From: an uncultured Ruminococcus sp.
Lineage (GTDB): Bacteria > Bacillota > Clostridia > Oscillospirales > Acutalibacteraceae
DNA: 8,064 nt
Reading direction: 5' to 3'
Assembly (NCBI GenBank): GCA_902773045.1
Contig: CACYDE010000212.1
Location: 1 to 8,064 of the forward strand
Part shown: one piece after another, positions 1 to 6,286 of the stretch
Layout: each line of letters begins with the position of its first letter
Position numbering within the stretch: the first letter of the stretch is position 1
The notes under the pieces: generated by a model
Databases searched by the model: none
What the model was told of the DNA's origin: nothing
The model's input: the letters and a program-made list of their open reading frames with translations, nothing else
Program-made: the position numbers and the translations under genes

Positions 1-4
1 CGTC

Positions 5-29
5 AGTATTCCTGCGTCCTCTTCCTTGC
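5..29 (-). repeat. Inverted relative of the right-flank repeat at the left edge
   Basis: Reading leftward, CAAGGAAGA (28-20) and CGCAGGAATACT (16-5) match the corresponding parts of 7589-7614, separated by a few differing bases. The copies flank the operon in opposite orientation about 7.6 kb apart. Confidence 0.5.
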
Positions 30-57
30 CATGCGCACCCCTGCATCGCCTCCTTTT
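30..57 (-). promoter_or_regulatory. Shine-Dalgarno and possible start of a leftward reading frame
   Basis: On the minus strand AAAAGGAGG (57-49) is a strong ribosome-binding site about 90 nt after the second promoter. GTG at 38-36 lies 10 nt downstream and opens an 11-codon frame ending in TGA at 5-3, possibly a leader peptide. ATG at 46-44 lies only 2 nt away but opens a frame that stays open to the window edge. The real start cannot be decided from the window. Confidence 0.35.
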
Positions 58-141
58 GTCCGTCTATTTATTTGGATTGCTATAATCATTGATTTTACAG
101 CATCAAAACAAATACATTGGTTCATTTGTGTGTTTGTTATA

Positions 142-158
142 TTATGATAATATCATAA
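142..158. promoter_or_regulatory. Palindrome over the -10 box, candidate operator
   Basis: TTATGATA at 142-149 and TATCATAA at 151-158 are perfect inverted 8-mers separated by one base, covering the -10 element of the left promoter. The position suits a repressor site. High AT content makes chance occurrence possible, and no regulator gene is present in the window. Confidence 0.4.
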
Positions 159-175
159 TGATAATAAGTTGTCAA
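147..175 (-). promoter_or_regulatory. Second leftward promoter, driving a gene beyond the left edge
   Basis: A perfect minus-strand -35 TTGACA (175-170), a 17-nt spacer and a -10 TATTAT (152-147), preceded by TGA as an extended -10. It closely resembles the sugar operon promoter, sharing ATTATGATAT followed by A or T and then AT. It lies downstream of the operon terminator, so it probably begins an independent transcript running left out of the window. Confidence 0.72.
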
Positions 176-311
176 TAGGTTTTCGTAATTTTTTCAAAAA
201 ATTTTTTGATACCGATTTCCCATCACAAGATTTAAAGATTGAAATTTATACTGATTTCTGACTATAAATAAGAAAATTTGAAAATTGCACAAAAATCTTC
301 AAAGAGGACAG

Positions 312-352
312 TTAAGGCAATACCGCACAATCTCTGTGCGGTATTGCCTTAA
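312..352. repeat. Perfect 17-bp inverted repeat (hairpin)
   Basis: Arms 312-328 and 336-352 are exact reverse complements around a 7-nt loop (329-335). Neither strand has a long T-run immediately after the stem; on the plus strand four T residues come five bases later. It may be a secondary terminator or part of an intergenic repeat. The loop and right arm (329-353) resemble 7889-7913 in the right flank, about 21 of 25 positions by eye. Confidence 0.8.
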
Positions 353-395
353 AGCGTTTTATTGAATTTTAGTATTAGAAAAAAGTATTATTGTT

Positions 396-433
396 AAAAA
401 GAGGCTGCCGCAGGTTCATTTGCGACAGCCCCG
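396..433 (-). terminator. Rho-independent terminator of the sugar operon
   Basis: Arms 403-412 and 421-430 form a 10-bp GC-rich stem with an 8-nt loop. The single mismatch becomes a G-U pair in the minus-strand RNA. On that strand the stem is followed by TC and then five T residues (400-396). On the plus strand CCG and then TTTTT follow at 434-438, so it could also stop rightward transcription. It lies about 100 nt beyond the rmlB stop and no gene intervenes. Confidence 0.88.
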
Positions 434-528
434 TTTTTCTGATATTCCCTCGTTCCTAATAAATACCAGTATAATTTTAAGTTTTCGTATAGGTTCCAAA
501 AAGATGTTTAAGCGAAATTTTTCACGAA

Positions 529-1578
529 TTATTTGTTATACATTTTGTCATAATATGACATATAGTCACCTGAAATGATTTTGTTCATCCAGTCCTCATG
601 CGAAAGAAACCACTCGATTGTCTCTACGATTCCGCGCTCAAACGTATATGACGGAGCCCAACCAAGTTCTGTTGTAATTTTTGTGTTATCAATAGCATAA
701 CGTCTGTCATGACCCGGACGATCCTTAACATAAGTGATAAGATCTTTTGGTTTACCCATTGCCTCTATTATCAGGTTAACAATCTCAATATTAGCTTTCT
801 CGTTGTTGCCGCCGATATTATATACCTCGCCGATTCTGCCTTTGTTAAGCACAGTTGCAATGGCGCTGCAGTGATCCTTAACGTGCAGCCAGTCACGAAT
901 TTGCATACCGTCGCCGTAAACGGGAAGAGGTCTGTCGTTCAAACAGTTATTGATCATCAAAGGGATAAGCTTCTCGGGGAACTGGAACGGACCGTAGTTA
1001 TTGGAGCAGCGTGTGATGACAACAGGAAGGCCGAACGTATTATGATAAGCTTTCACCAACATATCCGCACTTGCTTTCGATACAGAGTAAGGCGAATTCG
1101 GAGAAAGCGGAGTAGTTTCTCTGAACATCCCCTCTTTGCCGAGTGCGCCGTAAACCTCGTCTGTTGAGACCTGCAAATATCTGACACCCTCTTTGTAATC
1201 TCTCGAATACTTATCGTCGGCGCGGAGATTCCAGTGCTGTTTAGCCGCATTCAGAAGAACCTGAGTTCCAATAACATTAGTGGTGAGAAACACCTCGGGT
1301 TCGACAATGCTTCTGTCAACATGAGATTCTGCTGCAAAATTTACAACAGTGTCGATGTTGTAAGCGTCAAAAATGTGATTCACAATATCCTTATCGCGGA
1401 TATCTCCTTTTACAAAACAGTAATTTTTATTTCCTTGAATATCAACAAGATTTTCAAGATTTCCGGCATACGTCAGTGCATCAAGATTAACAATAAAGCA
1501 ATCCGTGTTTTCAAGCATATAATGAACAAAATTAGAGCCGATAAAGCCGGCGCCGCCTGTTACCAAAACATTTTTCAT
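529..1578 (-). CDS. rmlB: dTDP-glucose 4,6-dehydratase (RmlB/RfbB)
   Basis: Cytoplasmic NAD-dependent short-chain dehydrogenase/reductase that converts dTDP-glucose to dTDP-4-keto-6-deoxy-D-glucose. Counting from the ATG at 1578 (349 aa, normal for the family), the N-terminus carries the Rossmann motif GGAGFIG (8-14), then FAAESHVDRS (81-90), the catalytic STDE (138-141) and Y164-SVS-K168, all as in characterised RmlB. An in-frame ATG at 1593 would add five residues, but GAGGTG lies seven bases before the 1578 ATG and inside that extension, so 1578 is preferred. It is the last gene of the operon, 17 nt after rmlA, and a terminator follows about 100 nt downstream. With no rmlC or rmlD here, its product probably feeds the WecE-like aminotransferase rather than rhamnose synthesis. 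Family assignment is very secure; the pathway destination is inferred from context. Confidence 0.96.
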   Translation of the reverse strand: MKNVLVTGGAGFIGSNFVHYMLENTDCFIVNLDALTYAGNLENLVDIQGNKNYCFVKGDIRDKDIVNHIFDAYNIDTVVNFAAESHVDRSIVEPEVFLTTNVIGTQVLLNAAKQHWNLRADDKYSRDYKEGVRYLQVSTDEVYGALGKEGMFRETTPLSPNSPYSVSKASADMLVKAYHNTFGLPVVITRCSNNYGPFQFPEKLIPLMINNCLNDRPLPVYGDGMQIRDWLHVKDHCSAIATVLNKGRIGEVYNIGGNNEKANIEIVNLIIEAMGKPKDLITYVKDRPGHDRRYAIDNTKITTELGWAPSYTFERGIVETIEWFLSHEDWMNKIISGDYMSYYDKMYNK

Positions 1579-1595
1579 ATTTGTACACCTCATTT

Positions 1596-2468
1596 TCAGA
1601 TAATTTCTTCGGGCAGTGAGAGCAGATATTTTCCGTAATCGGTCATGGAAAGTTCTTCGCCAAGTTCAAGCAGCTGTTCCGTAGTAATGAAGCCTCTTCT
1701 CCATGCGATCTCTTCCGGACATGAAATATAAAATCCCTGCCGTGACTGTACGTTCTCAACGAACTGAGAAGCTTTCATCATTCCTGTGGGAGTTCCCGTA
1801 TCGAGCCATGCCATACCTCTGCCCATGAGAGATACTTTAAGCTGCCCTTTTTCAAGATACGCATTGTTTACCGCGGTGATCTCGAGTTCGCCGCGCGGCG
1901 ACGGCTTAATAGTTTTGGCGATCTCTATAACCTGATTATCATAGAAATAAAGACCCGGAACAGCATAGTTCGACTTAGGTTTTTGGGGCTTTTCTTCAAT
2001 CGAAATAACATTGTTGTCCTTATCAAATTCGACAATGCCAAAGTCTTTGGGATTTTTTACTGCATAACCGAATATTGCAGCTCCGTTAAGTTCCTTTTTG
2101 GTTTTTTCAAGAATATCGGTGAAATACTGTCCAAAGAATACATTATCGCCAAGTATAAGGCAGACCGAATCATCTCCGATAAATTCTTCGCCTATGATAA
2201 ACGCTTCTGCAAGTCCTTTGGGTTCGGGCTGAACGGCATAGCTAATGGAAATACCGAGACGGCTGCCGTCTTCCAAAAGCTTTTCGTACATTGGAATATC
2301 GGTCGGTGTAGAGATAATCAAAATTTCTTTGATTCCTGCAAGCATAAGAATCGACAGCGGATAATAGATAAGCGGCTTATCGTAAATCGGCAAAAGCTGT
2401 TTTGACACAACCTTTGTCATTGGGTAAAGACGAGTGCCTTTGCCGCCTGCAAGTATAATACCTTTCAT
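1596..2468 (-). CDS. rmlA: Glucose-1-phosphate thymidylyltransferase (RmlA/RfbA)
   Basis: Joins dTTP and glucose-1-phosphate to give dTDP-glucose and pyrophosphate, the entry step for dTDP-sugars in the cytoplasm. From the ATG at 2468 the protein has 290 aa, matching the usual 289-293. It opens with the nucleotidyltransferase signature MKGIILAGGKGTRLYPMT (1-18), followed by K23-QLLPIYDKP, GLAEAF (85-90), LGDN (106-109), and later EEKP, ELEITAVNN and WLDTGTPTGM, all classic RmlA landmarks. The open frame extends upstream to an ATG at 2525, which would overlap the preceding gene's stop, but that adds 19 residues before the universal MKGIILAGG start. AAAGGA sits 12 nt before the 2468 ATG and only 3 nt before an ATG at 2477, so a three-residue longer form (MVT-) is possible. 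The preceding gene ends at 2522, leaving a 53-nt gap. Confidence 0.96.
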   Translation of the reverse strand: MKGIILAGGKGTRLYPMTKVVSKQLLPIYDKPLIYYPLSILMLAGIKEILIISTPTDIPMYEKLLEDGSRLGISISYAVQPEPKGLAEAFIIGEEFIGDDSVCLILGDNVFFGQYFTDILEKTKKELNGAAIFGYAVKNPKDFGIVEFDKDNNVISIEEKPQKPKSNYAVPGLYFYDNQVIEIAKTIKPSPRGELEITAVNNAYLEKGQLKVSLMGRGMAWLDTGTPTGMMKASQFVENVQSRQGFYISCPEEIAWRRGFITTEQLLELGEELSMTDYGKYLLSLPEEII

Positions 2469-2521
2469 TGTTACCATGCGTCCTTTCTGTATTGGGATTA
2501 ATATGTAAAATAAGATTTGAT

Positions 2522-3958
2522 TCAATACATAAAATATATCAGGTACATTAAAATCAAAAACGGGAGGAATACGCAGGCGTTAAGCATCAGTATTCCATGA
2601 TCGAATTTTGCAAAGCAGCCGTTTGTTTCCATATCAAATTTATGTTTGCAGCGCGGATAATTCAAAACAAGAAGAAGAACTATCGCAACAGAAACAACAG
2701 CCGCCGAAACATTGGTTACAAGGTTATAATACTGCTCTTTTACTCCCATGCTCATAATAATTGTTCTTAAATTTGCTGCCTCCTGATTAACGTTTTCAGA
2801 TGGTGCAAAAACGCGCGAGAATACCGAACCCTGCATATAGTACGCAGAAATAGTGTTTCCGCTGGCGGTGGATCGGATGACCGTATGGAAAAACTGATAG
2901 ATAAAACCGATCATCATATTTAGTCTCAGACGGTTCATATCCGACACTATCAAAACCGAGAAATAGGGCATTATGAGTATACTGCGGTAGAATTCCGTTT
3001 TTGAAAACGAACTCATAAGCATAAATACTCCCGCCGCAATAAAAACACAATATCTGTTTCTTTCTTCATCTGACTTCGTTATAGCCATATAACTAAGGAA
3101 GCATATAACAAGCAATCCTATCATAAATATAGACGCTTTGGCTATTTCTACTCCGAAAAGATTTGTGAGCACCAAAATTGATGGTCCCTGACTCATTGAC
3201 TCTTTATACAAAGGAAAAATATTACCGACCAATCGGTTCAGAACCATTATCGACAGCGAAAGAATGCAGTCAAAAGCCGCATGGAAAATATTTTTTTCAA
3301 TAAGCAGCACAAGAGGGAGGAACGCAAAAATAAAGAAAGGCTTTACAGCAATAGACAAAGCCGCAAACAATATAGCACGCTTTGTTCTGCCTTTCATCAT
3401 ATTGTAAACGCATAATGCACCGTATGCTGCAACGAACACATCGGTCTGCCCTGCGATGCCTACTCCTATAATGCAGACACTGGAACCCAATGTTACGAGC
3501 ATAGCCCACATCGACCGTTTTTTGTCGTTTGTAATCAGGAAAGCCATTTTATAGCCCATATAGGCTATAAATATGTTGCAGACCTCCAAGCCCAGCTTGG
3601 ACCAACTAAGCAAATACGCATTGCCGGCTGCACTTTTATCGAAAAAACGCTGAGCGATCCATATAGGAAAATTCCATATTGAAAGAGGAATTATCGCAAA
3701 AAGATCGCAGCCCATATACTGATGGCGAACGTGATGGATATTTTGTGCGGTATATTCATAAAACTCCAGCGGACGTCTTTCCCAAATAACGTCCCAAAAA
3801 TTAACGCTCCACACCGTCAGACTGCGTGTATCCTGATATGCGGACGACGCTATCGTAAGGATCACGATAGCACCGACTGTGAACCACTCCCAAAGATATA
3901 TATCCGGAGAATAGTATTTTCTCATTAAAGATTTTAACGTTTTGCTTTTAGCGATCAT
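2522..3958 (-). CDS. Multispanning GT-C-like membrane glycosyltransferase (ArnT/Gtr-like role)
   Basis: A 478-aa polytopic membrane protein with roughly ten or more hydrophobic segments. A first helix lies near 25-42 and is followed by a long polar loop containing W55-D56 and a cluster of His, Arg and Tyr (75-82), as in GT-C enzymes where an acidic residue in the first outer loop is catalytic. GQTD (170-173), at the start of a later helix, resembles motifs in mannosyltransferase-like GT-C proteins. The likely job, inferred from context, is moving a sugar from its undecaprenyl-phosphate carrier to an acceptor on the outer face. I do not recognise a named subfamily. The ATG at 3958 has AAAGGA eight bases upstream. 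The gene starts 51 nt after the second small membrane protein and ends 53 nt before rmlA. It could instead be a flippase or polymerase-like protein; the acceptor cannot be read from sequence. Confidence 0.75.
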   Translation of the reverse strand: MIAKSKTLKSLMRKYYSPDIYLWEWFTVGAIVILTIASSAYQDTRSLTVWSVNFWDVIWERRPLEFYEYTAQNIHHVRHQYMGCDLFAIIPLSIWNFPIWIAQRFFDKSAAGNAYLLSWSKLGLEVCNIFIAYMGYKMAFLITNDKKRSMWAMLVTLGSSVCIIGVGIAGQTDVFVAAYGALCVYNMMKGRTKRAILFAALSIAVKPFFIFAFLPLVLLIEKNIFHAAFDCILSLSIMVLNRLVGNIFPLYKESMSQGPSILVLTNLFGVEIAKASIFMIGLLVICFLSYMAITKSDEERNRYCVFIAAGVFMLMSSFSKTEFYRSILIMPYFSVLIVSDMNRLRLNMMIGFIYQFFHTVIRSTASGNTISAYYMQGSVFSRVFAPSENVNQEAANLRTIIMSMGVKEQYYNLVTNVSAAVVSVAIVLLLVLNYPRCKHKFDMETNGCFAKFDHGILMLNACVFLPFLILMYLIYFMY

Positions 3959-4009
3959 TTCAGAGTTCCTTTCTTATCGGATATTTCCAATATTTCTACC
4001 AATTAAAAG

Positions 4010-4366
4010 CTATACGCCTTTTCCAAATGAAACAATAAGCACACCTAAAACAATTAGTACCATACCGATAAACTGTTTTTTTGTCAGACGTTCTTTAAGA
4101 ATATAATAGCTCAAAATCGCCACAAATACATATCCCGACGACTCAAGAACAGGACCCAGCGAAAGCGGAACATACTTATATGCGATAACGGTAATGATAG
4201 TCGACGCAAAGAACATACCGTAAGCTAATATCACACGCGGATTTAAATACTCTTTTATAATGTTTGTGTGATCTTTATTGGCGCTTGTTTTGAGAATGAC
4301 CTGCGAAACAGACGAAATCAGAACCGATCCTAAAAATATTAAAATATAAATAACGGAACCGTTAAT
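4010..4366 (-). CDS. EamA/SMR-like four-helix membrane protein, second partner; non-canonical start
   Basis: Small drug/metabolite-transporter-family protein resembling ArnF-type flippase subunits. Translating from ATT at 4366 gives 118 aa, exactly the length of its upstream partner, with four predicted helices near 4-25, 45-63, 68-90 and 98-114. The family-like stretches SVSQVILKTSA, YVPLSLGPVLESSGYV and LKERLTKKQFIGMVLIVLG are all present. No ATG, GTG or TTG exists in this frame between the TGA at 4373-4375 and the GTG at 4234, and starting at 4234 would delete the whole first helix. ATT at 4366 is therefore my tentative start; it overlaps the partner's TAA by 5 nt. A frameshift or sequencing indel near 4362-4370, fusing both halves, is the main alternative. 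Basic residues cluster in loops 1 and 3, predicting N-out topology, opposite to the partner. The family call is fairly sure; the start is not. Confidence 0.72.
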   Translation of the reverse strand: MNGSVIYILIFLGSVLISSVSQVILKTSANKDHTNIIKEYLNPRVILAYGMFFASTIITVIAYKYVPLSLGPVLESSGYVFVAILSYYILKERLTKKQFIGMVLIVLGVLIVSFGKGV

Positions 4367-4718
4367 CTTCCATCACCACCATACACACTCCGGCTATAAT
4401 CACAAATGTCCCCACGATCATAAGCCATGTTATTTTTTCATGCCACATCACAGCGCCTATTATCATTCCCCAAATCATAACTGCTGATTTATTCGCAAAA
4501 GCCACTGTCAGGGGCAGTTTTTTCAGTACCTGCTGCCACAAAACCGCATAAACCATCAGCAAAAAGACAACGCCGCCGTACATCAAAATAAATTTCAGAG
4601 AGAGAAATTCCTCCCCGGATGCAAGCTTCGACATTACGCTGCTTCCAACGTAAATCATCAAAATGACATGAAGAAATATAAGACTTTTTATGTTCATTTT
4701 TTTAGAGGAATCTTTCAT
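4362..4718 (-). CDS. EamA/SMR-like four-helix membrane protein, first partner (ArnE-like)
   Basis: A 118-aa membrane protein with four hydrophobic helices near 13-31, 41-61, 70-91 and 97-115, and the half-EamA pattern LKKLPLTVAFANKSAVMIWG followed by HEKIT and a glycine-containing final helix. Its size and layout match single-domain members such as ArnE, which with ArnF flips undecaprenyl-phosphate-linked Ara4N across the inner membrane. Here it probably works with the next gene on the lipid-linked sugar made by the preceding glycosyltransferase. Lys2, 6, 7, 11, 66 and 67 lie on one side of the membrane, predicting N-in. The ATG overlaps the TGA of the GT2 gene (ATGA), indicating translational coupling, with AAGGAG 11 nt upstream inside that gene. 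A second ATG at codon 8 is possible. A role in drug efflux cannot be excluded, but the context argues against it. Confidence 0.84.
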   Translation of the reverse strand: MKDSSKKMNIKSLIFLHVILMIYVGSSVMSKLASGEEFLSLKFILMYGGVVFLLMVYAVLWQQVLKKLPLTVAFANKSAVMIWGMIIGAVMWHEKITWLMIVGTFVIIAGVCMVVMED

Positions 4719-5683
4719 TTTACTTTTTTCTCCTTGCCTTCGCTGCTTTGCGAGGAAGAAACCATACGCCTGATAACATATTGAGGCGCCTCGTTCAGAC
4801 TAATGTAGATCCTTCCGACATACTCTCCTATAATTCCCATCATAATCATCATCATACCGCCTATGAACAGAAACACCGCCATCATGGAACTGTATCCCAG
4901 CGGAGTTAACGGATTGATCAGTTTGTTAATTATAATATACACTCCATAAACAAAGCCTGCCACCGCGCTTACTATTCCAACACAAGTTGCAGCACGAAGC
5001 GGCTTTACAGAAAAAGACGTAAAGCCGTTAACCCAAAGAGAGATCAGTTTACTCAGTTTATAGCCTGATTCTCCCTCTAATCTGTCGTGATGCTCTATTG
5101 TAACATTTTTGATATTTTTGGTTGTACGCAGCAGCAGTCCGGACATATACGGATAAGGGTTATTGTAGCGTATTATCTCATCTGCGACGTATCGTTTACA
5201 CGCGAAGTAGCTCATTATTTTAAGCTCCTTGGGCTTATCGATCAAATAACGCGCCATAAGATCGTTGATACAGCTGCCAAAATTTCTGAAACCCGAATGC
5301 TTTTTGTTTTCATAACGGGCAAACGCCACATCGCACTCGTCATCAAGCCCGTCTATAAGCTTAAACATCTGATTTGGCGGAGTCTGACCGTCATCATCAA
5401 GACATATAATTATATCGCCTGTTACATGGTGAAATCCTGCCAAAAGTGCAGAATGCTGACCGAAATTCTTAGCAAGTTCGATCCCGATAATGTTTTTATC
5501 GTTTTTGGCAAGTTCTTCTATTACAGAAAAAACATTATCGGGGGAGTGATCGCTTACAAGAATGATCTCGTAATCATAAAGATCTTTTCTTGTGTTAACG
5601 GTATTTCTTATCTCGTCGACTACCGTACCGATAGTGTTTTCCGAACGATAACATGGTATAACAAAAGAAAGCTTAGTTTTCAT
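4715..5683 (-). CDS. Polyprenyl-phosphate glycosyltransferase, GT2 family (GtrB/ArnC/DPM1-like)
   Basis: Transfers a sugar from its nucleotide donor to undecaprenyl phosphate at the cytoplasmic face. From the ATG at 5683 the protein has 322 aa. The GT-A domain begins LSFVIPCYRSENTI (5-18), with NFGQHSALLAG (73-83) and the metal-binding D96-D-D98 inside LDDDGQTPP, the counterpart of DADLQ-PP in GtrB and DPM1. Two C-terminal helices (about 225-250 and 262-290) enclose the family hallmark GEYVGRIYISLNEAPQYVIRR. The frame opens at a TTG at 5716 overlapping the preceding stop, but the 5683 ATG has GGA eight nt upstream and gives the usual family N-terminus. It lies 29 nt after the acetyltransferase gene and overlaps the next gene by 4 nt. 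Substrate is inferred from neighbours as dTDP-Fuc4NAc. The tail after the helices is short and lysine-rich. Confidence 0.9.
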   Translation of the reverse strand: MKTKLSFVIPCYRSENTIGTVVDEIRNTVNTRKDLYDYEIILVSDHSPDNVFSVIEELAKNDKNIIGIELAKNFGQHSALLAGFHHVTGDIIICLDDDGQTPPNQMFKLIDGLDDECDVAFARYENKKHSGFRNFGSCINDLMARYLIDKPKELKIMSYFACKRYVADEIIRYNNPYPYMSGLLLRTTKNIKNVTIEHHDRLEGESGYKLSKLISLWVNGFTSFSVKPLRAATCVGIVSAVAGFVYGVYIIINKLINPLTPLGYSSMMAVFLFIGGMMMIMMGIIGEYVGRIYISLNEAPQYVIRRMVSSSQSSEGKEKKVK

Positions 5684-5712
5684 AATTTTTCCAATCACAT
5701 GTAAATCCTGAT

Positions 5713-6249
5713 TCAAAACTCAATTTCTGCTTTTTCGTAATCTTCACGAAGGATAGACATAAAGACAACGTCCTCTTTTATTCCGTTCAAAATCACGTCC
5801 TGACGAAACAATCCTTCAAAAACGAAGCCGGCTTTTTTATAAGAAGCTATGGCCTGCTCGTTTCGAGCAAATACTCTAAGAAATATCCTGTTAAGATCCA
5901 GCTCGTTGAAACCATAATCCAGAATCAGTCCGGCAGCCTTTGAGCCGATCCCGCGGCCTCTCGCACATTCTTCTCCTATAAAAATTCCGTATTCGGCTTT
6001 TTTAAAATTATGATCAATATCTCTCAAATACACCGATCCGACATCGCAGCCCAACTCGTCCGAGTGGATAATAAACTGAGCGACCTCGCCCGTATCAACT
6101 TTATTACGCAGCCAATTCAGATGATCCTCTTTTGAAAGAGGGCGGCGATAAATAAAATTATTGTTGACGGCAGGGCTATTGCGCCATTTTATAATATTCT
6201 CCGTGTCTTCTTCCGTGATCTTTCTGATACATACACCGTTAGTATTCAT
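5713..6249 (-). CDS. GNAT-family N-acetyltransferase, probable dTDP-Fuc4N acetyltransferase
   Basis: A 178-aa single-domain GNAT of the RimJ/RimL type (Acetyltransf_3-like). Visible landmarks are the N-terminal LRKIT-like strand with E13-D15, the WRNSPAV segment at 22-28 found in PseH-like sugar acetyltransferases, the acetyl-CoA pyrophosphate loop R97-G-R-G-I-G102, and the C-terminal N130-EQAIASYKKAGF block. From context I infer that it acetylates the 4-amino group made by the aminotransferase, as WecD does in enterobacterial common antigen synthesis, though WecD itself is longer. The ATG at 6249 has AGAGG seven bases upstream. An earlier in-frame GTG at 6279 would add ten residues unlike the family, and is disfavoured. 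It sits 37 nt after the aminotransferase. A protein-modifying role is possible but unlikely here. Confidence 0.85.
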   Translation of the reverse strand: MNTNGVCIRKITEEDTENIIKWRNSPAVNNNFIYRRPLSKEDHLNWLRNKVDTGEVAQFIIHSDELGCDVGSVYLRDIDHNFKKAEYGIFIGEECARGRGIGSKAAGLILDYGFNELDLNRIFLRVFARNEQAIASYKKAGFVFEGLFRQDVILNGIKEDVVFMSILREDYEKAEIEF

Positions 6250-6286
6250 AAATAACCTCTGTTTAACCACTGTATTCACTTTTCGG

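Larger units (their letters stand above)
1..528. other. Non-coding left flank
   Basis: No convincing gene is present apart from a possible leader or gene start at the extreme left. The stretch holds an outward (leftward) promoter with palindrome, an AT-rich tract near 187-213 with alternating T and A runs, a 17-bp perfect hairpin (312-352) and the operon terminator (396-433). Minus-strand positions 30-5 resemble plus-strand 7589-7614 in the right flank. Confidence 0.7.

Noticed and set aside
3..38. Eleven-codon leader peptide at the left edge
   Set aside because: It has a plausible ribosome binding site, but it overlaps the dispersed repeat, and an alternative frame stays open to the edge. 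Not enough sequence to support a gene call.
709..1167. Plus-strand open frame of 152 codons
   Set aside because: Antisense shadow of rmlB with no motif or ribosome binding site.
1983..2405. Plus-strand open frame of 140 codons
   Set aside because: Antisense shadow of rmlA with low-complexity Phe/Asn-rich translation.
4010..4234. Second small membrane protein starting at the GTG of 4234 (74 aa)
   Set aside because: This would remove the first transmembrane helix and loop, which are clearly encoded in frame upstream. The longer form has the same length as its partner.
5087..5704. Plus-strand open frame of 205 codons
   Set aside because: Lies opposite the GT2 glycosyltransferase; rich in scattered Cys, Tyr and Ile as expected for a shadow frame, with no family resemblance.
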